64,000 nucleotides of DNA, taken from positions 248,001-312,000 of the forward strand of contig NZ_CANSMR010000006.1 of NCBI RefSeq assembly GCF_947648125.1, read 5' to 3'. The DNA comes from an uncultured Bradyrhizobium sp. (lineage in GTDB: Bacteria > Pseudomonadota > Alphaproteobacteria > Rhizobiales > Xanthobacteraceae). Positions 27,093 through 34,478 of this stretch are shown here, piece after piece; positions within the stretch are counted from its first letter, which is position 1, and each line of letters begins with the position of its first letter. Made by a program: the position numbers and the translations under genes. The notes beneath the pieces are model-generated. The model was not told where the DNA came from, searched no databases, and saw only the letters and a list, made by a program, of their open reading frames with translations.

Positions 27093-27129
27093 AGACACTG
27101 AATGTCTGTTGAGCTCATATATATGCTCA
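27093..27129. promoter_or_regulatory. Dyads in the divergent AhpD-like / RclR-like promoter region
   Basis: Two inverted repeats sit side by side in the AT-rich spacer: AGACA-CTGAA-TGTCT (27093-27107) and TGAGC-N10-GCTCA (27110-27129). They lie between the divergent genes, about 34-70 bp from each start, and are the best candidates for binding by the AraC-type regulator. No binding consensus is assumed. Confidence 0.45.
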
Positions 27130-27162
27130 ATCGTCTCAATCCGGTCATATGAGGGGACTGCC

Positions 27163-28158
27163 ATGGACTGGCTCAGCCGGCTGTTCGAGATGATGCCGGT
27201 GCGTGGGCGGCTCGATATTCGCTGCAGCTACAGCGTGCCCTGGCGCATCGACCAGGGGCCGGGCGCGACTAACGAGATCCCCTACCATGCAGTGCTTGCC
27301 GGCTCGGCGATCCTGGACGATCCCACAGGCGGTCGGCCGTTGCTGCTGAAGACCGGCGACATTCTTCTGCTGCCCGGCAACCCGCGACACGTGATGCATG
27401 ACGGCAGCGGGACGCCGCCGCTGCCGGCGCGCAACCGGGCTGCACAGAATTTCACGATCAGCGAGAACCTGGGTTCGGACGAGCGGCTTGATTTGCTGTG
27501 CGGACACTTCGCGATTGCACCTCCGCACGACCGTCTGTTGCGCACCTATCTTCCGCCGCGTCTTGTCGTGCACGCCAGCCCGCGGATGGGAAAAGGGACG
27601 GCCGCGCAGCTCGCCGGACTGGTGTCCCTGATGCGCAGCGAAACGGCCGACGATCATCTCGGCGGCCGCGCCATGCTGGACGCGCTGTCCACTGCGATGT
27701 TTGCGCTTGTGCTGCGGCTTGCGAGTGAGACCGATGACAGGTCACACGGTCTGCTTGCGCTGGTCGGCGATCCCCGTCTTGCGCCGGCGGTGGCGGCGAT
27801 GTTCAACCAGCCTGCGCGCGCATGGTCGCTGCCGGAGCTTGCGCGTGTCTGCAACATGTCGCGCGCCACGCTCGCACGCCAGTTCCAGGAGAAGCTCGGG
27901 CGATCGCCCAGCGATCTGCTCACCGATATCAGGATGACGCTTGCGGCGAACGAGTTGAAGAGATCATTGCATTCGACCGGCGCCGTTGCGGAGATGGCCG
28001 GCTACCAGTCCGAAGCCGCATTTCAGCGCGCCTTCAAGAGCCACATGGGTGTGACGCCGGCGCAATGGCGAAAGACGCAGCACTCCGTAGAGGATGGGCT
28101 GGCCGGACCTGGCACACCGGCAGATCCGAATGGGAGTTCGCCGGCTGCGCATGAATAA
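27163..28158 (+). CDS. AraC-family regulator, RclR-like (reactive-chlorine sensor type)
   Basis: 331 residues, starting MDWLSRLFEMMPV after GAGGGG; the upstream in-frame ATG lies in the promoter. The N-terminal half is a cupin domain (LLLKTGDILLLPGNPRHVMH). The C-terminal half has the double AraC helix-turn-helix (WSLPELARVCNMSRATLARQ and SEAAFQRAFKSHMGVTPAQWR). Alignment by eye to my memory of E. coli RclR matches at the N-terminus, including a cysteine at residue 21, and again at LLCGHFAI (Cys113) against the RclR Cys89 region (CIVCG). Those two cysteines are the reported redox switch of RclR. It is divergent from the AhpD-like and DUF417 (RclC-like) genes, its likely targets. Confidence 0.8.
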   Translation: MDWLSRLFEMMPVRGRLDIRCSYSVPWRIDQGPGATNEIPYHAVLAGSAILDDPTGGRPLLLKTGDILLLPGNPRHVMHDGSGTPPLPARNRAAQNFTISENLGSDERLDLLCGHFAIAPPHDRLLRTYLPPRLVVHASPRMGKGTAAQLAGLVSLMRSETADDHLGGRAMLDALSTAMFALVLRLASETDDRSHGLLALVGDPRLAPAVAAMFNQPARAWSLPELARVCNMSRATLARQFQEKLGRSPSDLLTDIRMTLAANELKRSLHSTGAVAEMAGYQSEAAFQRAFKSHMGVTPAQWRKTQHSVEDGLAGPGTPADPNGSSPAAHE

Positions 28159-28168
28159 CCTGCAAGAG

Positions 28169-28206
28169 ACAAGCGGCCGATGGCTGGTCGCCACCGGCCG
28201 CTTGCG
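28169..28206. terminator. Hairpin between convergent genes
   Basis: AAGCGGCCG (28171-28179) pairs with CGGCCGCTT (28195-28203) around a 15-base loop, between the RclR-like gene and the peroxiredoxin gene. There is no long T-run, as usual in GC-rich genomes. It may serve both directions. Confidence 0.6.
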
Positions 28207-28211
28207 CGCTG

Positions 28212-28886
28212 TCATGCCTTCACGGCGGCCGCCTGCTGGAGAATTGCGATCATGTCCTCCGGCTCCGGGCGGCGGGTATAGTCGGGGTTCACCTCCGAGT
28301 AGAGGATCACGCCGTCCTGTCCGATGACGTAGCGGGCCGGCATCGGCAACGTCCAGCTCGGATCGTCGTTGAAGGTCGGCAGGTCGTTCTTCAGCTGCTT
28401 GTAGAGCGCGACCAAATAGTCGGGCAGATGGAAGCGCAGTCCGAAGGCGTCGCCGATCTGGCCCTTCGCGTCGGACAGGATCGGGAAGGAGAGCTTGTTC
28501 TGGCGCACCGACTTCCGGCTGTTCGGCGCGGTCTGCGGCGAGATCGCGACCAGCGAGGCCCCGTATCTGTCGAATTCCGGCTTGGCGGCTTCCAGCGCCT
28601 GCAGCTCCATGTTGCAATACGGGCACCAGACGCCGCGGTAGAAGCTGAGCACCAGCGGGCCGCGCTTCAACAGGTCGGCCGAGTTGACGATATTGCCGTC
28701 GGGGCCCCGGAGCGAGAAGGCAGGGGCGACATCGCCCGCCTTCTTGGCGCGCTGGGCGGCACCGGATGCGATCAGCTCCGCGGTGGCGCGGTGCATGATC
28801 TCGATGACGGCTGGCGGAACGTTGTAGGGCGGCTTTCCGGCTTCGAAATCGGTCTTGAAGGCGTCGAGCTTGGCTTGAAGCGACAT
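28212..28886 (-). CDS. AhpC/TSA-like peroxiredoxin domain protein
   Basis: 224 residues with an AAGGAG ribosome-binding site. After an N-terminal helical extension of about 60 residues comes a redoxin domain: APAFSLRGPDGNIVNSADLL, VLSFYRGVWCPYCNMELQALEA with a CPYC pair, and VAISPQTAPNSRKSV. The domain ends with RYVIGQDGVILYSEVNPDYTRRPEPEDMI. This pattern (thioredoxin-like CxxC in a peroxiredoxin frame) is shared by thiol peroxidases that reduce hydroperoxides or disulfides in the cytosol. It follows a LysR-type gene by 165 bp on the same strand, with a LysR-type dyad in the spacer. It extends the oxidative-stress theme of the neighbouring module. Confidence 0.85.
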   Translation of the reverse strand: MSLQAKLDAFKTDFEAGKPPYNVPPAVIEIMHRATAELIASGAAQRAKKAGDVAPAFSLRGPDGNIVNSADLLKRGPLVLSFYRGVWCPYCNMELQALEAAKPEFDRYGASLVAISPQTAPNSRKSVRQNKLSFPILSDAKGQIGDAFGLRFHLPDYLVALYKQLKNDLPTFNDDPSWTLPMPARYVIGQDGVILYSEVNPDYTRRPEPEDMIAILQQAAAVKA

Positions 28887-29002
28887 GGCGGTTCTCCTTG
28901 GCTTCTGCGTGGTGGACGGCAGCGCCGTCCGTTTGTTGAAATCACACGCGGGAAGCTAAAGGAGATGGCCGCGCAGGGTAGCGCTGCCGCTGGACTAAGG
29001 CT

Positions 29003-29019
29003 TATTCCCGTTCGGAATA
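29003..29019. promoter_or_regulatory. Possible LysR-type binding dyad before the peroxiredoxin
   Basis: TATTCCCGTTCGGAATA has 6-bp arms around 5 bases and fits the T-N11-A form of LysR boxes (ATTC-N7-GAAT). It lies 117 bp upstream of the peroxiredoxin start and just after the LysR-type gene. Confidence 0.45.
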
Positions 29020-29051
29020 GGCGCCGATCGCTTCACCCGCCGGATGACGCG

Positions 29052-29930
29052 TCATGCATTGAAGCAGCGCTCAAAGAAGTTCACGAATGCGCGGGCCTTG
29101 GCGGTCGCGGCGCGCCCGGTCGGCAGCACGGTCCAGAGATCGAGCGCGGGCAGGCTCCATTCCGGCAGGACCGCACGCACCGTGCCCGATTTCAGTTCGG
29201 GGCTGAACATCCACTCCGAGGCGATCGCGAGCCCGGCATCGGCGAGCACCGCAGCCCGGACGCCTTCGGCCGCGGTCACCCGCAACCGGCTCCGCACCGT
29301 GACGGCCAGTTCGGTGCTCTCGCGCTGAAAGGACCACACGCTGCCCTCGCGGAGATAAACGACGGCCTGGTGCCGGCTCAGTTCGCTCGGCGTGGCAGGC
29401 GTGCCGGCGCGGTCGAAATACGCCGGCGTACCCAGCACGAGGCGCCTACATCTTGCGACACGGCGTGCGGTCAGCGTCGAATCCGTCATCTTGCCCATCC
29501 GCAGTGCGACGTCGATACCTTCCTGCACAAGATCGATCTGGCGGTCGTCGAGCACGACCTCGAGCTCCAGCTCCGGATGCTGCGCGAGAAACTTCGGCAG
29601 CATCGGAATGAGATGGATCCGGGCGAAGGTGACGGCGGCGCAGATCCGCAATCGGCCCTTGAGACCCGCTCCGGCGCCGCGCGCCGCGATCTCGGCCTCG
29701 GCCGCCTCTTCAAGCGCGCGCCTGGCGCGCTCGAGATAGCCGAGCCCCGCTTCGGTCGGGGTGAGCCCATGGGTCGAGCGCGTGAGCAGCTTGACCCCGA
29801 GAAATTCTTCGAGCTGCGCGACCGATTTCGAGACCGCCGGCTGGCCGACCCGGAGCTGTCGCGCCGCTCCGGAGAACGAGCCGGTCTCGACCACCCGCAC
29901 GAATGTCTCCATCGCCGCCAAGCGATCCAT
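29052..29930 (-). CDS. LysR-family transcriptional regulator
   Basis: 292 residues from MDRLAAMETFVRVVETGSF, preceded by GGAGAATA. The winged helix-turn-helix is residues 1-60 (SGAARQLRVGQPAVSKSVAQLEEFLGVKLL), followed by the co-inducer-binding domain starting GLKGRLRICAAVTFARIHLIP. It most resembles the CrgA/AaeR-like LysR group that often controls a neighbouring oxidoreductase. Unlike the common arrangement it is not divergent from a target. The downstream peroxiredoxin, with a LysR-type dyad ahead of it, is the nearest candidate. There is no cysteine pattern of OxyR type, so direct peroxide sensing is not indicated. Confidence 0.85.
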   Translation of the reverse strand: MDRLAAMETFVRVVETGSFSGAARQLRVGQPAVSKSVAQLEEFLGVKLLTRSTHGLTPTEAGLGYLERARRALEEAAEAEIAARGAGAGLKGRLRICAAVTFARIHLIPMLPKFLAQHPELELEVVLDDRQIDLVQEGIDVALRMGKMTDSTLTARRVARCRRLVLGTPAYFDRAGTPATPSELSRHQAVVYLREGSVWSFQRESTELAVTVRSRLRVTAAEGVRAAVLADAGLAIASEWMFSPELKSGTVRAVLPEWSLPALDLWTVLPTGRAATAKARAFVNFFERCFNA

Positions 29931-30025
29931 GGCTATTCTCCACAGGAATGAGCGATCATGCCCATCCTGTCACGGTCCGAGGCGATTGGCCATTTCAGAC
30001 GCGCGCCGGCAGCGGAGCTGGCAGG

Positions 30026-30952
30026 CTACGACTTGCGATGCCTGGCATTAACCGCGATCGCGGCGGCGGCGGTGCGGTTCTCGACGCCGAGTTTGGCGTA
30101 GATCTGCTCGAGGTGCTTGTCGACGGTGCGTGGGCTTAAGCCCAGGATCTGCGCGATGTCGCGGTTGGTCTTGCCCTTGGAGAGCCAGGACAGCACCTCG
30201 CCCTCGCGGGTGGTCAGGCCGAGCTCGCTGGAGAACTCGGCCGGCATGTCGCCGCTGGTGTCCTTGGCCAGCCGCAGCAGGAATTCGTTGGGCCCGAGCT
30301 TGCCCATGAATTGCAGCCGAAGCTGCTCGCTGCCGGGGAATGTCGCTACCGTCGCGGTCTTCGCCCCGGCCTTGCCTTTCTGCGCCTGGTCAAGCCATTG
30401 CGGCATCGGCTCGGGCAGCACGAAATTGTCGGCGGCGTCGGCGAGCGTATCCGAGAGGAGTCTCTGCGCCTGTGGCGTTGCCCATAGCAGCGTGCCCGAG
30501 CTGTTGACCGCGAGCAGATAGCGGCCGGAGACGTCGAGCGCGGCGCGGGCACTCTGCGTCATCCGCGCGTTGGCGAGATGGACCCGGATGCGCGCCAGCA
30601 TTTCCTCGATCACGATCGGCTTGGTGACATAGTCGACGCCGCCGGCCTCCAGCCCACGCACGATGTGCTCGGTTTCGGCCAGCCCCGTCATGAAGATGAT
30701 CGGCACGCCGTCGAGCCCGGCGTCGCGCTTCAGCCGCCTGCAGGTCTCGAAGCCGTCCATGCCGGGCATCACGGCATCGAGCAGCACGATATCGGGGGTG
30801 ATCTGGTCGACGATGCGCATCGCGGAGGCGCCGTCGAGCGCGACCATCACGGTCATGCCGGCGCCGTCGAGCGCGTCGGTCAGCAGGCGCAACGTCTCGG
30901 GCGAGTCGTCGACGACAAGGGCAACGTCGCGCTTTCGCTGTTCAATGGTCAT
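30026..30952 (-). CDS. Response regulator with LuxR-type DNA-binding domain
   Basis: 308 residues. It has an N-terminal receiver (ALVVDDSPETLRLL; phospho-acceptor D59 in DIVLLDAVMPGMDG; conserved K111 in YVTKP). A middle region of about residues 130-225 resembles a PAS-like sensor domain (GRYLLAVNSSGTLLWATPQAQRLL). The C-terminal LuxR helix-turn-helix starts LTTREGEVLSWLSKGKTNRDIAQILGLS. Its start lies 11 bp inside the 3' end of the permease-kinase gene, so the pair is co-translated and almost surely cognate. It should activate or repress the divergent amide-transporter operon. The middle domain is an unusual addition for a NarL-type regulator and could add a second input. Confidence 0.9.
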   Translation of the reverse strand: MTIEQRKRDVALVVDDSPETLRLLTDALDGAGMTVMVALDGASAMRIVDQITPDIVLLDAVMPGMDGFETCRRLKRDAGLDGVPIIFMTGLAETEHIVRGLEAGGVDYVTKPIVIEEMLARIRVHLANARMTQSARAALDVSGRYLLAVNSSGTLLWATPQAQRLLSDTLADAADNFVLPEPMPQWLDQAQKGKAGAKTATVATFPGSEQLRLQFMGKLGPNEFLLRLAKDTSGDMPAEFSSELGLTTREGEVLSWLSKGKTNRDIAQILGLSPRTVDKHLEQIYAKLGVENRTAAAAIAVNARHRKS

Positions 30953-33900
30953 AGCTGTGCAATGTTTTCAACGTCGCCATATATTGATCAAGATCGAACC
31001 GGTCGATTAGCGTGCGCATCTGGCCGACGAAATCGGCATGTTCGGGACATTCGTTGCCGATCTCGTCGAGCTTGAGCTGGATCGCCCTGATATAGCCGAG
31101 CTGGCCGAGGCTGATCAGCTCTTCGACATATTTCACCGGTGGGCGCGAACCCGTGTCGGGCTTCCATTGCGGGGGTGGAATCTGCTCGGCCTCATATTGC
31201 CACTCGATCTTGAGCAGCTGGCGGATACTCTCGAGTAGCCGCGGGATGTCGATTGGCTTCATCAAATAGCCGTCGTGGAACGGTTGCGCCAGCGGCGAGC
31301 CATGGGCTTCCAGCGCGCTGGCCGAGATCATCAGGATTCGTGCCTGGTGATGGCCTTCGGAGCGCAAGGTTTCAGCAACCGTCCAGCCGTCCATGCCCGC
31401 CATCGAGATATCGAGCAGGAACATGTCCGGCCGGCAATGCTGCGCGAGGGCAAGGCAGCCCGGCCCGTCCGGTGCGCTGAGCAGGATGAAGCCGAGCGGC
31501 GCCAGGATCTCGCGCAGCAGGTCGCGATGCGTCGGGTCATCGTCGGTGATCAGGATGGTCTTGCGCGGGCCGTGATAGCCGTAAACCGGAGCGTCGACCG
31601 GCGCATCGCGGCGTGGATTGGTGACCTCGGAGAGCAACAGCTTGACGCGGAAGGTGCTGCCCGTGCCGACCGTGCTCAGGACCTTGATGTCGCCGCCCAT
31701 CACGCCCGCGAGCAGGCGGCTGATGGTCAGGCCAAGCCCGGTGCCGGTCTGCGGCTGAGTGACGCCGAGCGCGCCGCGCTCGAAGGGCGCGAAGATCCGC
31801 TCGAGATCGTCGGGCTGGATGCCCGGCCCGGTATCGATCACCTCGAACTCGGCGACAGGGCTGCGGTAATGCACGATGAATTGCACCTTGCCGGTCTGCG
31901 TGAACTTGATCGCGTTCGAGAGCAGGTTGATCAGGATCTGCCGCAGCCGCTTCTCGTCGGCATAGACCACGAGGGGCAGCACGGCCGGCCGCCTGAACAC
32001 GAAGTCGATGCCCTTGGCCGCGGCCTGCAGGCGGAACATGCCGACCAGCTGCTCAAGGAAGTCGTTTAGCCGCACCTCGTCGCGCGACAGATAGAGACGG
32101 CCGGCCTCGATCTTGGAGATGTCGAGGATGCCGTCGATCAGTCCCGACAAATGGTCCGCGCTCCGACGGACCACGCGCACTTGCCCGCGTGGCCGCACCT
32201 GGAGGCTGTCGTCCTGCTCCAGCAGCTGCGCGTAGCCGGAGATCGCGTTCAGCGGCGAGCGGAGCTCGTGGCTGAGACCGACGACGTATCGGCTCTTGGC
32301 GAGATTGGCGGCCTCGGCGACTTCCTTGGCACGCTGCAATTCGGCATCGGTGCGCTTGTGGGCGTCAATCTCCTGGATCAGCAGCGTGGTCTGGCGGCGT
32401 GTTTCGTCTTCCGCGGCGCGCCGGCTCTGTTGCGCCAGCACGAACAGCCAGGCGACGACGCCGATGATCAGGGTCAGCGCAAAGAACACCTTCCACAGCA
32501 CGTCGGCCAGCAATTCGTTGGCATGCACGGCCGCGGTGGTCTGCAGGTAGATCAGGCCGAGCACCAGCGCCACGAGGCCGGCCGAGACCGCGAACACGCC
32601 GAGGTAATGGCCGAGCTGCGAGTTGATGCGGGCGTAGATCGGCTGCGGCATCACTTTGCCCAAGGCGTCCGACACTTGCGCGCCGATCCGCCCATGCGGC
32701 TTGCAGAGGTCGTGGCAGCGTGCGTCGAGCGAGCAGCACAATGAGCAGATCGGGCCGGCATAGGCCGGGCAGGCGGCCATGTCCTCGGGCTCGAACGCAT
32801 GCTCGCAAATACAGCACTGGATCGATTCAATGTTCTGCCAGCTCCGCTTCGGCTTGCGGGCGATGTAGTACTTGCCGTCGGTCGCCCAGGCAATCAGGGG
32901 AGCCGTGATGAAGGCGACCGCAAGCGCGACGAAGGCGGACAGCGCTTTCGCGGTCGGGCCGAACAGGCCGTAGAACGCGCTGATCGAGACCACAGTCGCG
33001 ATCGTCATCGCGCCGACGCCGACCGGGTTGATGTCGCAGAGATGGGCGCGCTTGAACTCGATGTGCTGCGGCCGCAAGCCGAGCGGCTTGTTGATGACGA
33101 GATCGGCGACCAGCGCACCGACCCAGGCGATCGCGACATTCGAGTAGAGCGCCAGCGTCTGCTCCAGCGCCTTGTAGACGCCGATCTCCATCAGCAGCAG
33201 CGCGACGACGACATTAAACACCAGCCACACCACGCGGCCGGGATGCGAATGGGTGAGGCGGGAGAAGAAGTTCGACCAGGCGATCGAGCCGGCATAGGCA
33301 TTGGTGACGTTGATCTTGACCTGCGACAGGATCACGAAGGTCCCGGTCAGCGCCATTGCGAGATCCGGCTGCGACAGCACGTAGCGGAAGGCTTCGAGAT
33401 ACATGTTGGCCGGCTCGGCCGCGTGCTCCGCCGAGACGCCGTGGCTGAGCGCGAAGAAGGCCAGGAACGAGCCGGCCAGCAGCTTGAGCGCGCCGAGCAC
33501 GATCCAGCCGGGACCGGCAGACAGCAACGCGATCCACCAGGCCTTTCGCGAGGTGCGGCGGTCGCGCGGCAGGAAGCGCAGGAAGTCGACCTGCTCGCCG
33601 ATCTGCGCGACCAGCGCGAACACGACGGAGGCCGCCGTGCCGAACAGCAGGAGATCGAGGTTGCCCGCGGGGTCGCCGTGCTCGCCGGCGAACTTGCGCC
33701 ACTCGGTGAACGAATGCGGATTGGCCCAGGCGATCGCCGCGAACGGCATGATGTGGAGGATCACCCACAGCGGCTGGGTCCAGAGCTGGAAGCGGCTGAT
33801 CAGCGTGATGCCGTAGACGACGAGCGGAATGATCACGACCGCGCTGATCAGGTAGCCGATCGGCCGCGGGATGCCGAAGCACATGTCCAGCGCGCTGGCC

Positions 33901-34310
33901 AGGATCACGGCCTCGATCGCGAAGAAGATGAAGGTGAAGGAGGCGTAGATCAGCGAGGTGATGGTCGAGCCGATATAGCCGAAGCCGGCGCCGCGGGTCA
34001 GCAGGTCGATGTCGATGCCGCTTTTCGCGGCATGGTAGGCGATCGGCAGTCCGCAGAGGAAGATGATGACGCTGACGACCAGGATCGCGGCCGAGGCGTT
34101 GATCGCGCCGTAGTTCAGCGTGATGGTGCCGCCGATCGCTTCCAGTGCGAGGAAGGAGATCGCGCCGAGCGCGGTGTTGGCGACGCGGGCGGCGGACCAG
34201 CGCCGCGCGCTCTTGGCGGTGAAGCGCAGCGCGTAGTCTTCCAGCGTCTGGTTGGCGACCCATTGATTGTATTGGCGCCTGACGCGGTCTATCCGCTGCC
34301 GCCCTGCCAC
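30942..34310 (-). CDS. NCS1 permease-histidine kinase-receiver fusion (transporter-like sensor)
   Basis: 1122 residues from a GTG with AGGAG 8 bases ahead and an in-frame stop upstream. Domain order: residues about 25-480 resemble the purine/cytosine (NCS1) permease family, with about 12 hydrophobic helices. Residues 499-536 hold nine cysteines (C499, 500, 502, 514, 522, 525, 526, 532, 536), a likely metal-binding module. Two more helices lie near 570-590 and 605-627. The histidine kinase follows, with phospho-acceptor H681 in LSHELRSPLNA, N-box LINLLSNAIKF and G-boxes DTGPGI and GTGLGL. The receiver has D967 in FLLDISMAGMDGW. A C-terminal helical tail of about 80 residues ends it. The permease part probably senses, or transports and senses, a nitrogen compound; neighbouring genes suggest urea, formamide or another short amide. 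Ligand and transport activity are inferred. Confidence 0.88.
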   Translation of the reverse strand: MAGRQRIDRVRRQYNQWVANQTLEDYALRFTAKSARRWSAARVANTALGAISFLALEAIGGTITLNYGAINASAAILVVSVIIFLCGLPIAYHAAKSGIDIDLLTRGAGFGYIGSTITSLIYASFTFIFFAIEAVILASALDMCFGIPRPIGYLISAVVIIPLVVYGITLISRFQLWTQPLWVILHIMPFAAIAWANPHSFTEWRKFAGEHGDPAGNLDLLLFGTAASVVFALVAQIGEQVDFLRFLPRDRRTSRKAWWIALLSAGPGWIVLGALKLLAGSFLAFFALSHGVSAEHAAEPANMYLEAFRYVLSQPDLAMALTGTFVILSQVKINVTNAYAGSIAWSNFFSRLTHSHPGRVVWLVFNVVVALLLMEIGVYKALEQTLALYSNVAIAWVGALVADLVINKPLGLRPQHIEFKRAHLCDINPVGVGAMTIATVVSISAFYGLFGPTAKALSAFVALAVAFITAPLIAWATDGKYYIARKPKRSWQNIESIQCCICEHAFEPEDMAACPAYAGPICSLCCSLDARCHDLCKPHGRIGAQVSDALGKVMPQPIYARINSQLGHYLGVFAVSAGLVALVLGLIYLQTTAAVHANELLADVLWKVFFALTLIIGVVAWLFVLAQQSRRAAEDETRRQTTLLIQEIDAHKRTDAELQRAKEVAEAANLAKSRYVVGLSHELRSPLNAISGYAQLLEQDDSLQVRPRGQVRVVRRSADHLSGLIDGILDISKIEAGRLYLSRDEVRLNDFLEQLVGMFRLQAAAKGIDFVFRRPAVLPLVVYADEKRLRQILINLLSNAIKFTQTGKVQFIVHYRSPVAEFEVIDTGPGIQPDDLERIFAPFERGALGVTQPQTGTGLGLTISRLLAGVMGGDIKVLSTVGTGSTFRVKLLLSEVTNPRRDAPVDAPVYGYHGPRKTILITDDDPTHRDLLREILAPLGFILLSAPDGPGCLALAQHCRPDMFLLDISMAGMDGWTVAETLRSEGHHQARILMISASALEAHGSPLAQPFHDGYLMKPIDIPRLLESIRQLLKIEWQYEAEQIPPPQWKPDTGSRPPVKYVEELISLGQLGYIRAIQLKLDEIGNECPEHADFVGQMRTLIDRFDLDQYMATLKTLHSYDH

Positions 34311-34385
34311 TCGCTCTTACTCCTGGTCCACGATGCTTCGATCGCGGGCAAATCCCGTACCAAAAACCTACGTCGCTATTTTGCG

Positions 34386-34423
34386 GTGCAGTATACGCGA
34401 TCTCACGTATCAGTGCGCTGCAC
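34386..34423. promoter_or_regulatory. Nested dyad in the sensor / amide-transporter divergent promoter
   Basis: An inner inverted repeat ATACG-N8-CGTAT (34393-34410) is enclosed by GTGCAG (34386) and CTGCAC (34418). It is in the 168-bp spacer between the divergent sensor and substrate-binding protein genes, about 70 bp before the latter. It is a good candidate site for the LuxR-type regulator; this is inferred from symmetry and position only. Confidence 0.5.
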
Positions 34424-34478
34424 AAAAGTGAGCAATCCTCGCCCGATCAATAAGCGTTCTCGAACCAATGGGGTGCTC

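Noticed and set aside
32799-34478. Long plus-strand open frame antisense to the permease-kinase, continuous with the amide-binding protein
   Set aside because: The translated stretch is low-complexity Arg/Asp/Glu/Gly sequence. The true protein begins at the export signal at 34479 and the opposite strand holds conserved kinase and permease motifs.
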